Made by a program: the position numbers and the translations under genes. A stretch of DNA of 64,000 bases from Metaphire vulgaris (lineage: Eukaryota > Annelida > Clitellata > Crassiclitellata > Megascolecidae), in contig CM030832.1 in the NCBI GenBank assembly GCA_018105865.1, forward strand, positions 23,993,782-24,057,781, given 5' to 3'. Shown piece by piece: positions 33,269 through 43,789 of this stretch. Position 1 is the first letter of the stretch, and every line of letters begins with the position of its first letter. Below the pieces are notes generated by a model, which was not told the DNA's origin, did not search any database, and saw only the letters and a program-made list of their open reading frames with translations.

Positions 33269-33534
33269 TCAATAAGGAGATATCTTCATTTCTGTCGTCT
33301 TCAGGGAATAGGAATACCTAAGCCAATTTTTCCATACAATTCCATTACCGTTTACAACTCTTCCTCGCAAAGCGTAGTTTCCTCCATGATAGTAAAATCC
33401 ATTTAGGTTAGACTGATGACAATGGTCGTACCACCAAGCTCCGCGTTCAGTGTAGGAGCAGTTCCTCTTGTTTTTGCCATTATCTTGGTCTATTGTGCTG
33501 AATTGGTTACAGCTATGATAAGAAAGAGAATCTC
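33269..33534 (-). CDS. FReD gene, exon 5 (C-terminal, calcium and ligand subdomain)
   Basis: This is the last exon of the fibrinogen-related gene. The acceptor is ATTATTTCAG. The exon is 266 nt, entered in phase 1 (matching the donor at 49389), and ends in TGA. It reads GDSLSYHSCNQFSTIDQDNG, then RNCSYTERGAWWYDHC, HQSNLNGFYYHGG, GIVWKNWLRYSYSLKTTEMK and ISPY. DQDNG lies at the calcium loop, where canonical domains have D.DND, so one acidic ligand is missing. The two-cysteine disulphide, GAWWY, and the CH.SNLNG segment (the ficolin/tachylectin ligand pocket with its cis bond) are all kept. It is 15.9 kb from exon 4, the largest intron here, filled with LINE, LTR, hAT and piggyBac elements. Confidence 0.92.
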
Positions 33535-34109
33535 CTGAAATAATAACAAGTGACTGACAGATTAATAATTCTCCTGAAGTGGACATAGAAAAGTGACGCA
33601 ATTTTGGCAGTCATACAAGAGTAAATGTATGCCCCTGATCTGTCCAACCCCGCGGCGCCCCATTCGCTAAGCTCCAGTCCCACAACCAGCCCTAGATATG
33701 GCATACAGCAACGACGCCCACCCTAGATGCCCGTGAACCAACCCCCACCGCTCTAGTCCAGCAAGAAAGAGTGCGTCTGGCGCTCGCCGGCAGAGGACCC
33801 GGTGTCGTATATAAGGGAGGGACGCTGACCTTCGAGGCCTATTTTTTTCTCGTGGGTTCTTCTGGGTTGGAGCACCCAAATCCGTCTCCTATTTTTCTCA
33901 AAGATCGTTCTGTCGAAAGCGTCTCCCCATTAGAGCGACCCGTCATTGAAGACTTTGTTACCGTATGCGGATCGTTCCTTTCGAGCAGCAGATCCTCCCC
34001 GACCTCTCTATGACGACTCACAAAGGTGATAGCAGTAAGGTTCTTATGATGTTTTTGCGTATATTTTGACGTTACCGTCGTCTATAGTCAGTTTAGTTAT
34101 AGTTTGAGC
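33535..34109. other. GC-richer intron segment with TATA-like box
   Basis: Between about 33625 and 34015 the sequence is GC-rich and holds GTATATAAGGG near 33806. This could be the promoter of a solo LTR beginning TGTATGCCCC, but I cannot define its end. Open frames on both strands are unrecognised. Confidence 0.35.
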
Positions 34110-35045
34110 TGCAATCAGGATAAACGGAACCATTGGAAAATGGATTAAGATACAGAAAGGGTCAAGACAGGGGTGCGGAATGTCACCAGACTTGGTCAAC
34201 CTATATGGAGAGAAATCATAAAAGTGATCAAAGATCTCAAAGGTGTCAAACTTTGGAGGAAGAAATGTAAATAATCTTAGGTTTGCAGATGATGCCACTT
34301 TGATTACTGACTCAGAGGAAAAACTGCAGGAGCCTCTAACTAAATTAGCACTAGAAAGCGAAAAGAAAGGCTTAAGGATTAATATAAAAAAGACTTTCTG
34401 CATGGTGATTACCAAGAGCAAAGTAGCACCCACATGCAGCATAAGACTAAATGGCAATGAAATCAAACAAGAGGCACAGTTCAAATACTTAGGCAGTTTG
34501 ATAACCAATGACGGGAAATGTGAGAAAGACATAACATCAAGAATAGGAGTGGCCAAGGCAGCATTCTGAGAACTCAAAGCGATACTAACAAATAGACACA
34601 TCACTCACAGAACACGATTAAGAGTGCTCAGAGGCTACGTTTGGTCAGCCCTCTTGTATGGAGCAGAGACATGGACTATATCCAAGGCCATGCGGAAGAA
34701 ATTGGAAGCCACAGAAATATGGTTTTTACGAAGGATGCTGAAGATTTCATGGATGGAAAAGAAAACCAATGAAGAGATCCTAAATGAATTTGGAATAAAA
34801 AGAAGTCTGATGGTAACCATCAAATAAAGGCAGCTTTCCTTCTTTGGACACATAATAAGGAAGGAAGGCCTGAAGCATTTGGCAATAACCGGAAAAGTGG
34901 AGTGGAAAGAGCAAGAGGAAGGCAGAGAAACACCTATGTAGACTGCTTACGAGAAGGAATTGAGTGAGTACAGAACAACATCGAATTTATAAGAGGATGT
35001 CAAGATCGAACAAAGTGGAAAGCCATGGCCGCTAACGTAAAACAC
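34110..35045 (+). pseudogene. RTE-like LINE RT fragment, plus strand
   Basis: Blocks read are GSRQGCGMSPDL-like at about 34160-34195, then LRFADDATLITDSEEKLQ (34277-34330), GLRINIKKTFCMVI, FKYLGSLITNDGKCEKDI, YGAETWTISKAMRKKLEA (34657-34710) and FFGHIIRKEGLKHLAITGK (34842-34895). One TGA (34567) and a TAA (34825) break the frame. It is the C-terminal half of a non-LTR retrotransposon of the same broad group as 4960-6360. Confidence 0.85.
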
Positions 35046-35054
35046 AAAGCACCT

Positions 35055-35152
35055 AAAGAAGAAGAAGAAGAAGAAGAAGAAGAAGAAGAAGAAGAAGAAG
35101 AAGAAGAAGAAGAAGAAGAAGAAGACGAAGAAGAAGCAGCAGCAGCAGCATA
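35055..35152. repeat. (GAA)n microsatellite, then (GCA)n
   Basis: About 80 bp of GAAGAA followed by four or five GCA units. It directly follows the LINE 3' end and may be its tail. Confidence 0.95.
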
Positions 35153-35387
35153 CCAACAACAACAAGTTAGCATTTGATAGCCTTTTAATACAGTAGGACG
35201 GCTAGGGTCCCATATCGCCTTTTTTGGAAGATGAAAGAGCTCATGAGATCTAAACATCGAGTGCAAGAAGAGGCTCATCCAATGCTACATCTTCTCAGAC
35301 CCAACAGCACACTATTGTAATAGTCAGGTTAGGGTATGATTGAGATGTTAAAGCGCTTTTGTTGTGGGTCTTTAGCGTTGTTACAGC

Positions 35388-37024
35388 CAGACTTGGAGTC
35401 CTCGAGGCCGTGGCCTTGGCCTCGAGGCGCCTCGAGGCCAAGTGACGCTGGCCTTGGCCTTGGCCTCGGGATACAAATCCTCGGCCTTGGCCTTGGCCTC
35501 GGACCTGCTGGCCTTGGCCTTGGCCTTGGCCTCGGGATACAAGTCCTCGGCCTTGTGTACTCGAGGCCAAGCCCTTACACCATGGAATTAAACAAGAAAA
35601 TCGCGCATTCAAATATTGGAAGTGACGAATAATATCTGAACAAAACGTCCTCTGTTCAATCCAAACGGTAGACCCCGAGAATTCCTGCTAGCTCTAGTAG
35701 CTTGTAATTATGTTGCTTGCATTGACAAGGCTGCCATTGTTTGAAGCGAACATTGCCTCGGGGATTGAAGTAGGCATTTGGACCAGATAATTGGGTTTCT
35801 TGCTAATAAACGTATTAAAAGGCTTGAACCTAAATGGATATATGGCGTCTATTTTAGAGCAGTAATTGCATTCTTGACAGCGGCGGCTTCACAGGGGTCG
35901 GAGTTTATTGTCTCTAAAGTATAACAGACACACCTGCGAGGCTGCATCTGCTTAGGCTAAGGAGGTTGTAGACTGGTCGCACTTGGAAAAGAAACGGCGC
36001 CGTAGTGACAGCAATCTCTGCTGTACCTATTGCTATTAGAGTTTGTAAGTAAAAATACGCAAGCAAAGAATATGGCCACAAATGAGCCTAGCATTGTGAA
36101 GTTTGCTTTCACCGATTTCAAAATAATAAATGAAAGAAAGTGGTCCGCGAAATGCAAGCATTGTCGCGAAATAATAAGTGAAACTCGAGGAACTTCAAGT
36201 GGGTTGAAGAACCATCTGGATAGAAAACACGAGACTGTGGCAAACAGCTACAAGACATCAAAAGGTAATTTAATTTTATTTTTAAAACATGGTTGGTAGT
36301 AGGTACTGGACCTTACTGCCATGGACGCCAATCCATAAGGAGCCCGGGCACCCAATAATTCGGGTAGGGGGCCCAGCACTTATTTGGTCCCCAAAATTTC
36401 AATATTTTGACGTTTAATCTGCCCAAATCGAGTGTTGGCCCTGATCAGCGCGCGATTTGCAGAGAAAGGGGGGATTTTACCCCACTGTCCATGTACATCT
36501 CTTCCACTGAGTACTAAATACTGCAGGGCCGTTTTAAGGTCTTCGTAGGCCCTGGGCACTCTCACATTCGTAGGCCCTCCTCAACTTAAACCTCCAAGTT
36601 GCCAACTACGCAACCAACTGTGGATTAAACTGTTGAGTTTAACACTTCTGCGTTTTTTCATGACTTCGTGTTTAACGGGGGCGTCATTTGGGGGCAGGGG
36701 CTGTGGTCCCAGGGAAATGAAGAAATAATGTAACAAACAAATAAATAAATAAATGTAAAATGTGCAAAAAATTTGGCAAAATGTACCTACAAATTTGGCC
36801 AAAAACGCCAAATATTTGTCAACATTTGGCAAAAATTTGGTAAAAAATGCCCACAAGTTGGCCTTGGCCTCGGACCTGCTGGCCTTGCCCTTGGCCTCGG
36901 ACCTTCTGGCCTTGACCTTGACCTTGGCCTCGGACCTCCTGGCCTTGGCCTTGGCCTTGGCCTCGGACCTCCTGGCCTTGGCCTCGCCTTGACCTCGAAA
37001 GTTGTGGCCTCGACTCCAAGTCTG
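35388..37024. mobile_element. hAT-like transposon with BED exon and GGCCTT arrays
   Basis: The ends are CAGACTTGGAGTC and GACTCCAAGTCTG. The 8-bp target duplication GTTACAGC is perfect (35380-35387 and 37025-37032). Each end has about 150 bp of GGCCTTGGCCT and CTCGGACCTGCTGGCC words (35400-35575 and 36858-37010). The words run in the same reading orientation on the plus strand at both ends. The interior holds a BED zinc-finger exon (36072-36264), but no catalytic RNase H-like domain was found. It appears to be an internally deleted copy of an autonomous hAT element. Confidence 0.9.
36072..36264 (+). CDS. BED zinc-finger exon of the hAT element (partial transposase)
   Basis: From ATG at 36072 the exon reads MATNEPSIVKFAFTDFKIIN, then RKWSAKCKHCREII, SGLKNHLDRKH and SYKTSK. 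A GTAATT donor follows at 36265 (phase 1). The C..C...H....H spacing (CKHC...HLDRKH) and the SGL..HL core are the BED-type zinc finger. BED fingers commonly form the N-terminal DNA-binding part of hAT transposases. Here it sits inside an element with proper TIRs, which supports that role. The rest of the transposase is absent between the donor and the right array, so the product is at best a lone DNA-binding domain. By analogy with subterminal-repeat binding in other hAT elements, its site may be the flanking GGCCTT words (inference). Confidence 0.8.
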
Positions 37025-37039
37025 GTTACAGCGCTATAA

Positions 37040-37490
37040 AAATTGTCCACGAATGAATGAATTAATGAATCTTCCCAATGCTGACTTATAGATGCGAAAC
37101 CTGGACAATAAACGAGAAGATTATGAAAAGTCACGCCGTTTGAATTATGGTGTTACAGAAGGATCTTGCGAATCAGCTGGATGGACAAGGTTACAAACGA
37201 AAGAGTTCTAGAAAGAAGCAAACAACAGCAGCGTGGAAACAGGAAATAATACGAAGAAAAATGACCTACACTGGTCACATCAAGAGAGGTTCGGCCGGAG
37301 ACCTACCACTGATAACAATGGACGGTAGAATAGAAGGAATAAGGGGAAGGGGACGACCGAGAGGAAGCTGGATGGACGGAATCTTTGACTGGACAGGCAC
37401 AAAGAACTATGGAACGCTAAAAAGAGCAGCAGAAGATAGAGAGAAATGGAGGAAAATGACTGTCAACCCTCTGATAGAGGACGACACATA
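37040..37490 (+). pseudogene. LINE C-terminal fragment
   Basis: It reads LTYRCETWTINEKIM, then (after a TGA) KRKSSRKKQTT, RRKMTYTGHIKRGSAGDLP, GRGRPRGSWMDGIFDWTG and REKWRKMTVN. This is the familiar end of RTE-like non-LTR retrotransposon proteins. It is 5'-truncated, and only the tail remains. Confidence 0.75.
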
Positions 37491-38820
37491 AAGAAGAAGT
37501 TAGTATAATAATGTTAATCAAAGTGTATACCATCTGCATTGAGTGATTTTGATTTTCCCGTGTTATCGCCGATTTCGTTAAATTCTTAGCTGCATAGAAC
37601 ATCGCCAGACCGGCGACGTCGAACACGCTAGCGGTCATAAACCTCGTTCTGGTGGAATACTCGTATTTGTACATCCTGAGATAAAGGACGGGGCAACCGT
37701 CCTGGTAAAACTCCGGCGCCGCATCTTTTCCGCAACTAATCAACTTCTAAGCTGTCACCTTTATACCAGAAGAGAGATAAACGCCCAAATATTGTTTCAG
37801 TTGGCCTCATAACTGTCGTCCGGCTCCCTAAGGTCGTTTTAATTGGCACCAGTGGTGGATTAAAATTGTATTAGTTGGTACCAAAAGTGGAGCCAACAGT
37901 AAGAATAAAATAGCAAATCAAGGTCATTTGTTTAGCGGTTATAATCGAATGCAAATATCTTTTGGCGGATTTCGTAACCGATGCAAAGCTCATCTGAATC
38001 AATTGATAGCAATTTCCTACTCTGACGAGATGCGTAGGAGGCGATCATGCCGAGGGTCGATAGTAGGGCTTAAACTGATGCGGTCAGCGTTCGATATATT
38101 GCTGTCTCTCGTTTTGATCTTCATAAAAGACGCCCGCCAAATGTTTAGCTGATGCCATTTATTCAAATAGCCTGATCATCAAAACCCAATGACTACAATG
38201 GTACACAAAATCAGCTTTGCCACTTCATTCTTACAGAAGCCACAGACCATCAGGACGCTTATTTACCTAGTCTCGAGTCCTAGATATTCCCACTATAACA
38301 GTGCTTAATTATTTAGCGTTTTGTTCAGTTTACGATTTAAATTACCGAAAATATTTGTTAGTATATATAGAAAATTACTAGACGGAGTTACTAGACGGAG
38401 ACGCACCTGAAACGATCGTTGGGCAGTTTTTGGCCGTATTTTCTTCTTCCGTCAGAGCGGAATAATGACGGAAGGATCTGGGCATCGATTCTATGCCGCC
38501 ATTTTGACGTACACGGCGGACTGTACGCGGTCGGTGTGTCGAAACGCTGACGGAAAATTATCTTATCTTCGTGTATATGGCTCCCAAGGCGTTCAACAGG
38601 GTAAAGCATTTCAGCTGATCAGACTGCAGATACTGCCCGGGGTCGCGAATGCTCGGAAACTTCACATGTAACATCAACCCCCAGAGTTGGGTTGGGCAGT
38701 TGGCCGGCGACCGATTCCCGTAAAAGATTTTCAGCCGAAGAGGTATCTACGAACGGTCCCAGGAATACTCCCTCACAGCAATCCGCACCACATGGCATTC
38801 CCGAGACGGCACGCGGGAGT
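37491..38820. other. No assigned gene; one unidentified minus ORF
   Basis: A minus-strand frame at 37530-37745 reads CGKDAAPEFYQDGCPVLYL, then STRTRFMTASVFDVAG. It is GC-richer than its surroundings and protein-like, but I do not recognise it. The remaining sequence shows nothing clear. Confidence 0.3.
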
Positions 38821-38825
38821 GGAGT

Positions 38826-39012
38826 TGGTCGTGGATTCTGCGGCGTCGAAAGCATTGTGTACGACTGTACGCGGATGATTCACTGTTGATGGCGCTTCGA
38901 CGTGTGTTGGGAGATTCACTAGGTGGCGCTCCGGCGTGTGAACCGACATATGTGGACTCTCGAGCGCTGGAGTGGCGCTGGTCGTGGATTCTGCGGCGTC
39001 GAAAGCACTGCG
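38826..39012. repeat. Local duplication (GGTCGTGGATTCTGCGGCGT)
   Basis: A 28-bp segment ending TCGAAAGCA occurs at about 38826 and again at about 38982, with related GTGGCGCT words between them. It looks like a diverged tandem pair with a period near 155 bp. Confidence 0.7.
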
Positions 39013-39103
39013 GACGCGGACAATTCAATCAACATAACATCGGACTAAAATGGAGTACTCTGGAGGCAGTTTGTGGAAAAGGCTACGCTCCAACTGGGGC
39101 ATG

Positions 39104-39118
39104 CCGATGATGATTATG

Positions 39119-39150
<32 letters not shown>
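39104..39150. repeat. (GAT)n microsatellite
   Basis: About 15 GAT units with one GTGAT break. Confidence 0.93.
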
Positions 39151-39234
39151 ATAGCCTATAGCAAATAATCAGCAAATCATGACGGGTGCGAATGGTTTTG
39201 GTGTTTTAGAATGAATTGCAAATACTGTACAGAT

Positions 39235-39361
39235 GGTGGCAAATCTTCGACGATTTACATAGTATAAGGCATTGTTTCCCAAACTGTGGGTCGCAATCCA
39301 CTTTTTGGCATCTAAGGCTACTGGCAAATAAATTTTCTAAGAGTTTTGGCGGATACTTACC
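39235..39361. repeat. 127-bp direct repeat abutting the 5' LTR
   Basis: It begins GGTGGCAAATCTTCGACG and ends GGCGGATACTTACC, directly before the LTR. Its partner is 42468-42602. It includes CAAACTGTGGGTCGCAATCC, wording typical of a widespread hAT MITE end. Confidence 0.85.
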
Positions 39362-39585
39362 TGTAAGCGAGTTTTTAGGAGTGGGATTAGTGAAGTGGGA
39401 TTATAAGGAAAAGTACAGGAAAAGGGGCTATAATAATATAAATAGTTTTAGGGGGCGTCATCTTGTGAGTCAGAGTACAGTTATGGAGATGTTTGAAGGA
39501 CAGAGCACGCTACTGATAATGTTTTATATTTGAAATGGATATGTTTTATAATAAAATATTGAGAGTTAACTTTTCGTCGGTTACA
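39362..39585 (+). repeat. 5' LTR (224 bp)
   Basis: TG...CA bounded. It contains TATAAATAG-like and AATAAAATATTG segments that could serve as promoter and polyadenylation signals. Confidence 0.92.
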
Positions 39586-40281
39586 TTTTGGTGGCAGCTA
39601 CGGCTTTATCGGACGTTGCAGTTTTGAGAGACTTCGGTCGTATGAGTACTTGTGGTGAATTTTTCGTCGAGATTGGATGTTCGGTTGACCTTCAAGGTTA
39701 CGGAGCGGATATTGTTTTGTTGAAAGTCTGACGATACAAGGCGTTTACGTGGATTACTCTTTGCGAGAAGAACGATTTGGAATTTTGGGTTTATCGTTGT
39801 GCAACTTTTGGGTTGGAGTTTCATGGTGATCTGGCGGGAATTTCGTATTCTGGAGACGCGTCACCTCGTTGTGTGCTGACTTGTACGGTGTCCGTGGGTG
39901 TGCTGTGGTGTACACTCGTGGGGAGTTTATTGACTCTTGTTGAAGCAAGCCGGTAAAGAAACTCACGTCGATTCGGTGGACTGGGAGTCTGGGATGGTCA
40001 AGTGGATATTCGAGCAATCCTTTCACAGATGTTCAAAGGTGTAGTCGGTAATTCCGAAAATAAAGCAAGAACCGGACTTTAGAAAGGGCATTGATCAATT
40101 CTCTGTGTTGATTGTGGTGGTTGAATTAGTGTACATTGATATTCTTTGTGTTCATTGTGGTTGTTGAATTATTGTGCATTTGAGGTGTAGTGATTGTTAA
40201 TTTCAATATTGTGTGGGATTATTGGGTAACGATATTGAATTCTTGAATTGTTTTGTGGTGGTATTGATTGTGATTTTTAAT

Positions 40282-41529
40282 ATGGATCAATTATCAGAGA
40301 AATCCGAGATTATGATTTTCATTGAAATGTTGATGCAGGAAGAACGAGACAGGATAAGGCGTGAAGAGCAGTGGAGAAAAGAGGCGAATGATAGAGAAGA
40401 GAAGTGGAGGAAAGAGGAACAGGCTATGGAGTACCAGAGGAGGAAAGAGGAAAAGGCTAGAGAAGAGCAGTGGAGGAAAGAGGAACAGGCTATGGAGTAC
40501 CAGAGGAGGAAAGAGGAAAAGGCTAGAGAAGAGCAGTAGAGGAAAGAGGAACAGGCTATGGAGTACCAGAAGAGGAAAGAGGAGAAGGCTGTGGAGGCGG
40601 TGAAAGAGGAGCCAACGGTGAGGCAGAAATCAGAGACGATGATTTTTATAGAAATGTGTATGGAGAAAGAACAGGAAAGAATAAGGCGGGAAGAGCAGAA
40701 GGAACAAGAAAGAAGAAGGCGTGAGGTACGAGAGTTAAGAAGAAGGCAAGTTTTTCTTGATTTAGAATGTGATAGTGAAATTGAAAGCGATAGTGAAGTT
40801 GAGAATTCACTGGATGGTAGAATTATTAATGAATCTGTTGTGGTAGAACCTGTTGATGATGTTGATGATTGTCTTGGATTGTTTGAAATTTTGGATAATG
40901 ATTGTGTGACAGTTGAACCTACTGTTGTTGAATATCAGTTAAGGTTGTTTGATGAAATTGTTATCACGGAATTTGAAATTTGCGATGAATATTTTATGAT
41001 GAATGTTTTGGACCATCAAACAAAGGATAATGATGAAGATGTACTTTTGAAATGCAATGATGTGAAGTTTGTTAAATTACTTAAGGTGTTGAATGATGTT
41101 GAACATGATATGTGTTTTGTTGATCAATTTTATGGAAGGAAGGAAATGGTGAATGAAGTAGTGAATTGTTTTGATAGCATTGAATTTGATGTTGTTGTGA
41201 CTAATGCAGCATATGATAATGATGACCTTGTTGTGAATGATGAAAGGATGATTTCAGTGCGAGAGCAAAGTAGTCCTCTTCGACTTTTAATTGTCTGTGA
41301 TCATGGTGAATTGTTTATTGGTCACGTGTTGGTGATGAGATCTGTGAAGTCAAAGGTGATCTGTTTTGGATTGAAGTGGTTGTTTTGGATTGAGGGTTAT
41401 TTGGATAACAGATATGTGATTGGGGATGCTATGTTTGAACGGAGTAGAAGATTTTGTAAGATTGTGTTTGATAGAGGAAATATAAAATTGTTTGTAATGT
41501 GTGGATATTATGTTGTGATTTTGATTTGA
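40282..41529 (+). pseudogene. Gag-like ORF of the LTR element, one TAG
   Basis: The frame starts MDQLSEKSEIMIFIEMLMQE and is open to TGA at 41527-41529, except for a TAG at 40537-40539. The N-terminal third is a highly charged Glu/Arg/Lys coiled coil with 22-residue repeats (WRKEEQAMEYQRRKEEKARE; 66 bp per unit). The TAG replaces the Trp codon TGG that opens the third unit. A second copy of the start motif (SETMIFIEMCMEKEQERI) follows. The C-terminal half is acidic, Asp/Val/Glu-rich, and has no CCHC knuckle or catalytic motif. Coiled-coil starts of this kind are common in Gypsy-group Gag proteins, so I call it Gag-like by position and style only. Whether the TAG is a mutation or a suppressible stop is unknown. 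Confidence 0.6.
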
Positions 41530-42220
41530 TCTATTGGACTGGAATGTTAAATTGAATTTGGCCTGATGATTTGTGGATAATTGTGGTACTGTGTGATACT
41601 GAGAAATGGATTAGAGATTATGTGTTAATAAGTAGATTATTGGTAAAGTTACAGATGATAGTTTTGGTGATTTATAAAATTAGGTGAGAATTTTTTGAAG
41701 ACTAGTGTAACATTAATGCAGGACACTTTAATGTTTTGTTTCTTGTGAATTGAGTTTTAATTATAATGTAAAGTGGTTACTAGAATATATTGATTTTTTC
41801 TATTATTGTTGAATAATTACTTAGTGATTGGTGCATTAATTGATATGTGCTTATGTGAAATAGACCTGTTATTATGAAATATGGGGTTGAGAGAATTCAA
41901 CAGCTTGATTACCGTATTATTGGTTATTATTGATTGTTAGTATGGATTTATATTTGAGGAATTCAACAGTTGATTTGTGTTGTTATAAGTGACAATTTGA
42001 TAATTTTGAAGTTTTTGCTGTTGAGTTAAGTATGAGGTTATGATGTATTTATTTTTTGAGATTTATTGTTTTCATGAGGTCATGATGTTTTTGTTTTCTA
42101 ATATGTGATATTTGGTAATTAATATGTAAATAATGTATAGGTTAACACAAGATGACACAACAGAAAGTTTACAAATTATTTAAACCTTTTGAATTTTTAT
42201 AGGTCATAATTTGTAAACTC

Positions 42221-42235
42221 AAAAAAGGAAAGAGA
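42221..42235 (+). promoter_or_regulatory. Polypurine tract
   Basis: AAAAAAGGAAAGAGA lies immediately before the 3' LTR, where plus-strand DNA priming is expected. Confidence 0.85.
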
Positions 42236-42459
42236 TGTAAGCGAGTTTTTAGGAGTGGGATTAGTGAAGTGGGATTATAAGGAAAAGTACAGGAAGAGGG
42301 GCTATAATAATATAAATAGTTTTAGGGGGCGTCATCTTGTGGGTCAGAGTACAGTTATGGAGATGTTTGAAGGACAGAGCACGCTACTGATAATGTTTTA
42401 TATTTGAAATGGATATGTTTTATAATAAAATATTGAGAGTTAACTTTTCGTCGGTTACA
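42236..42459 (+). repeat. 3' LTR (224 bp)
   Basis: Same length as the 5' LTR with two substitutions (GGAAAAG/GGAAGAG and GTGAGTC/GTGGGTC). Confidence 0.92.
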
Positions 42460-42467
42460 GCGGTTAC

Positions 42468-42602
42468 GGTGGCAAATCTTCGACGATTTACATAGTATAA
42501 GGCATTGTTTCTCAAACTGTGGGTCGCAATCCACTTTTTGGCATCTAAGGCTGCTGGCAAATGGGTCACCAAATTTTCTAAGAGTTTTGGCGGATACTTA
42601 CC
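42468..42602. repeat. 135-bp direct repeat after the 3' LTR
   Basis: Partner of 39235-39361. It has an extra GGGTCACC-type segment that the left copy lacks and two or three substitutions. It runs on into unrelated sequence after GGATACTTACC. Confidence 0.85.
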
Positions 42603-43789
42603 ATTGGTTTGGCTATAACTAGCGTCTTAGCTCACTCACTCATTCACTCGGTCACTACTGCACATAATCAACGAGGGTCTTTTGTGGCCAGCAGGCGACC
42701 GTGAGATATCTGATCTCTTCTGGACATGGGAGGTGCGCGCGCCTTGAGCGCAGCCCGTTCTCGAAATCTAGCCTCCTTAGTGGTTTGAGCGTTCGCTATC
42801 CGTCCAAGGAATTTGATGCTGATAGCGTTATCGACGTACGGTATGCGACCGCATCTACAGGCATTTGGGGCGGCTGAGACCACCCATTTAATTGCCTCTG
42901 CGACATTACCACACAAAAGCGATAATTTGCTTCATTGTTCTCTTGAAAAACGAGGTATGCAAGTGGACGCTCTGGCCCCTATTGAATAGCGTGCCTCTAT
43001 TATTGACTCATCCCCAGTGTCCAATGATTGCATCTTGCCCTTCGGCGAACAATGAATGGCCTGACAGGTGGGTAGGTCCCCAGTGAACAATGGACTGCAA
43101 CTCAACGCTTTTTCCGACTGGAAAAGTGCCAGAGAATGTAACGGCAAGGAGGCTAGTCAATAGTTGCCACAAAACTGGCAGCGCGTGACCGGTGTCAAAG
43201 TGTTAATTGGTAATGCTCTTTTGCAACTTTGCTCAGTTGGAATGATGACTGCTGCTGCCCGTCATAAAATGGACCTCTGTTATAACGGGAGCACCGCGTA
43301 AGGGTTGCTGGCTGGTAGGCTTGGTGGGTAGAAACGCGCTTCGACCCATTTGCCGCCTTCTTAGCTGTGGAAGTAAACTGCATATGCATATGTATAGGAA
43401 ACAGTGGTCGAGTGTACTAAAAAAACTTCGCTTCTTTTAAAATAAATCATATTAGACCGTTACAAAATAGTGAATTATTCCACTTAGTTTGGTTGTTCTG
43501 TATTAGAAAACATTGAAATAATGATTATTTTCGTTATTTTCCAAAATAGTGTTATATATAAAAATTTTATCTGTCAGTTTAAACTGACAACAGCCACTGT
43601 AGGTTTTAACAGCACATATTCCTAGCTCCAATCATGTTTCAAACCGTTAGGTAACTTCATAATGACATTGCTCTTTTCGGACTCGTTATAGGAGTAACTG
43701 ATTAGTAGAATTTATTGATCAAATCTGCATTGATTGAATTATTTAATAGATTTTGGTCAGTTGCTAAATGCAAAACAACCAGTGGCTGA
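42603..43789. other. No gene assigned
   Basis: A minus-strand frame at 42668-42916 (SAAPNACRCGRIPYVDNAIS) is protein-like but unrecognised. The rest is FReD intron without clear features. Confidence 0.35.

Larger units (their letters stand above)
39362..42459 (+). mobile_element. Young non-autonomous LTR retrotransposon (Gypsy-like)
   Basis: Two 224-bp LTRs (39362-39585 and 42236-42459) begin TGTAAGCGAG and end GTCGGTTACA. I count two differences between them. A TGGTGGCAGC stretch three bases after the 5' LTR is the likely primer-binding site, and AAAAAAGGAAAGAGA (42221-42235) is the polypurine tract. The single ORF is 40282-41529. No protease, reverse transcriptase or integrase is present. 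The plus strand is strikingly G/T-rich and C-poor from LTR to LTR. Instead of a 4-6 bp target duplication, the element is flanked by a 127-135 bp direct repeat. Confidence 0.92.

Noticed and set aside
33625..34015. Possible solo LTR with TATA box (TGTATGCCCC...GTATATAAGGG)
   Set aside because: No matching second copy or target duplication could be found, so the boundaries are guesswork.
35957..36157. Minus frame with hydrophobic stretch (LGSFVAIFFACVFLL) as a leader peptide
   Set aside because: It lies antisense to the BED exon inside the hAT element and has no consistent donor.
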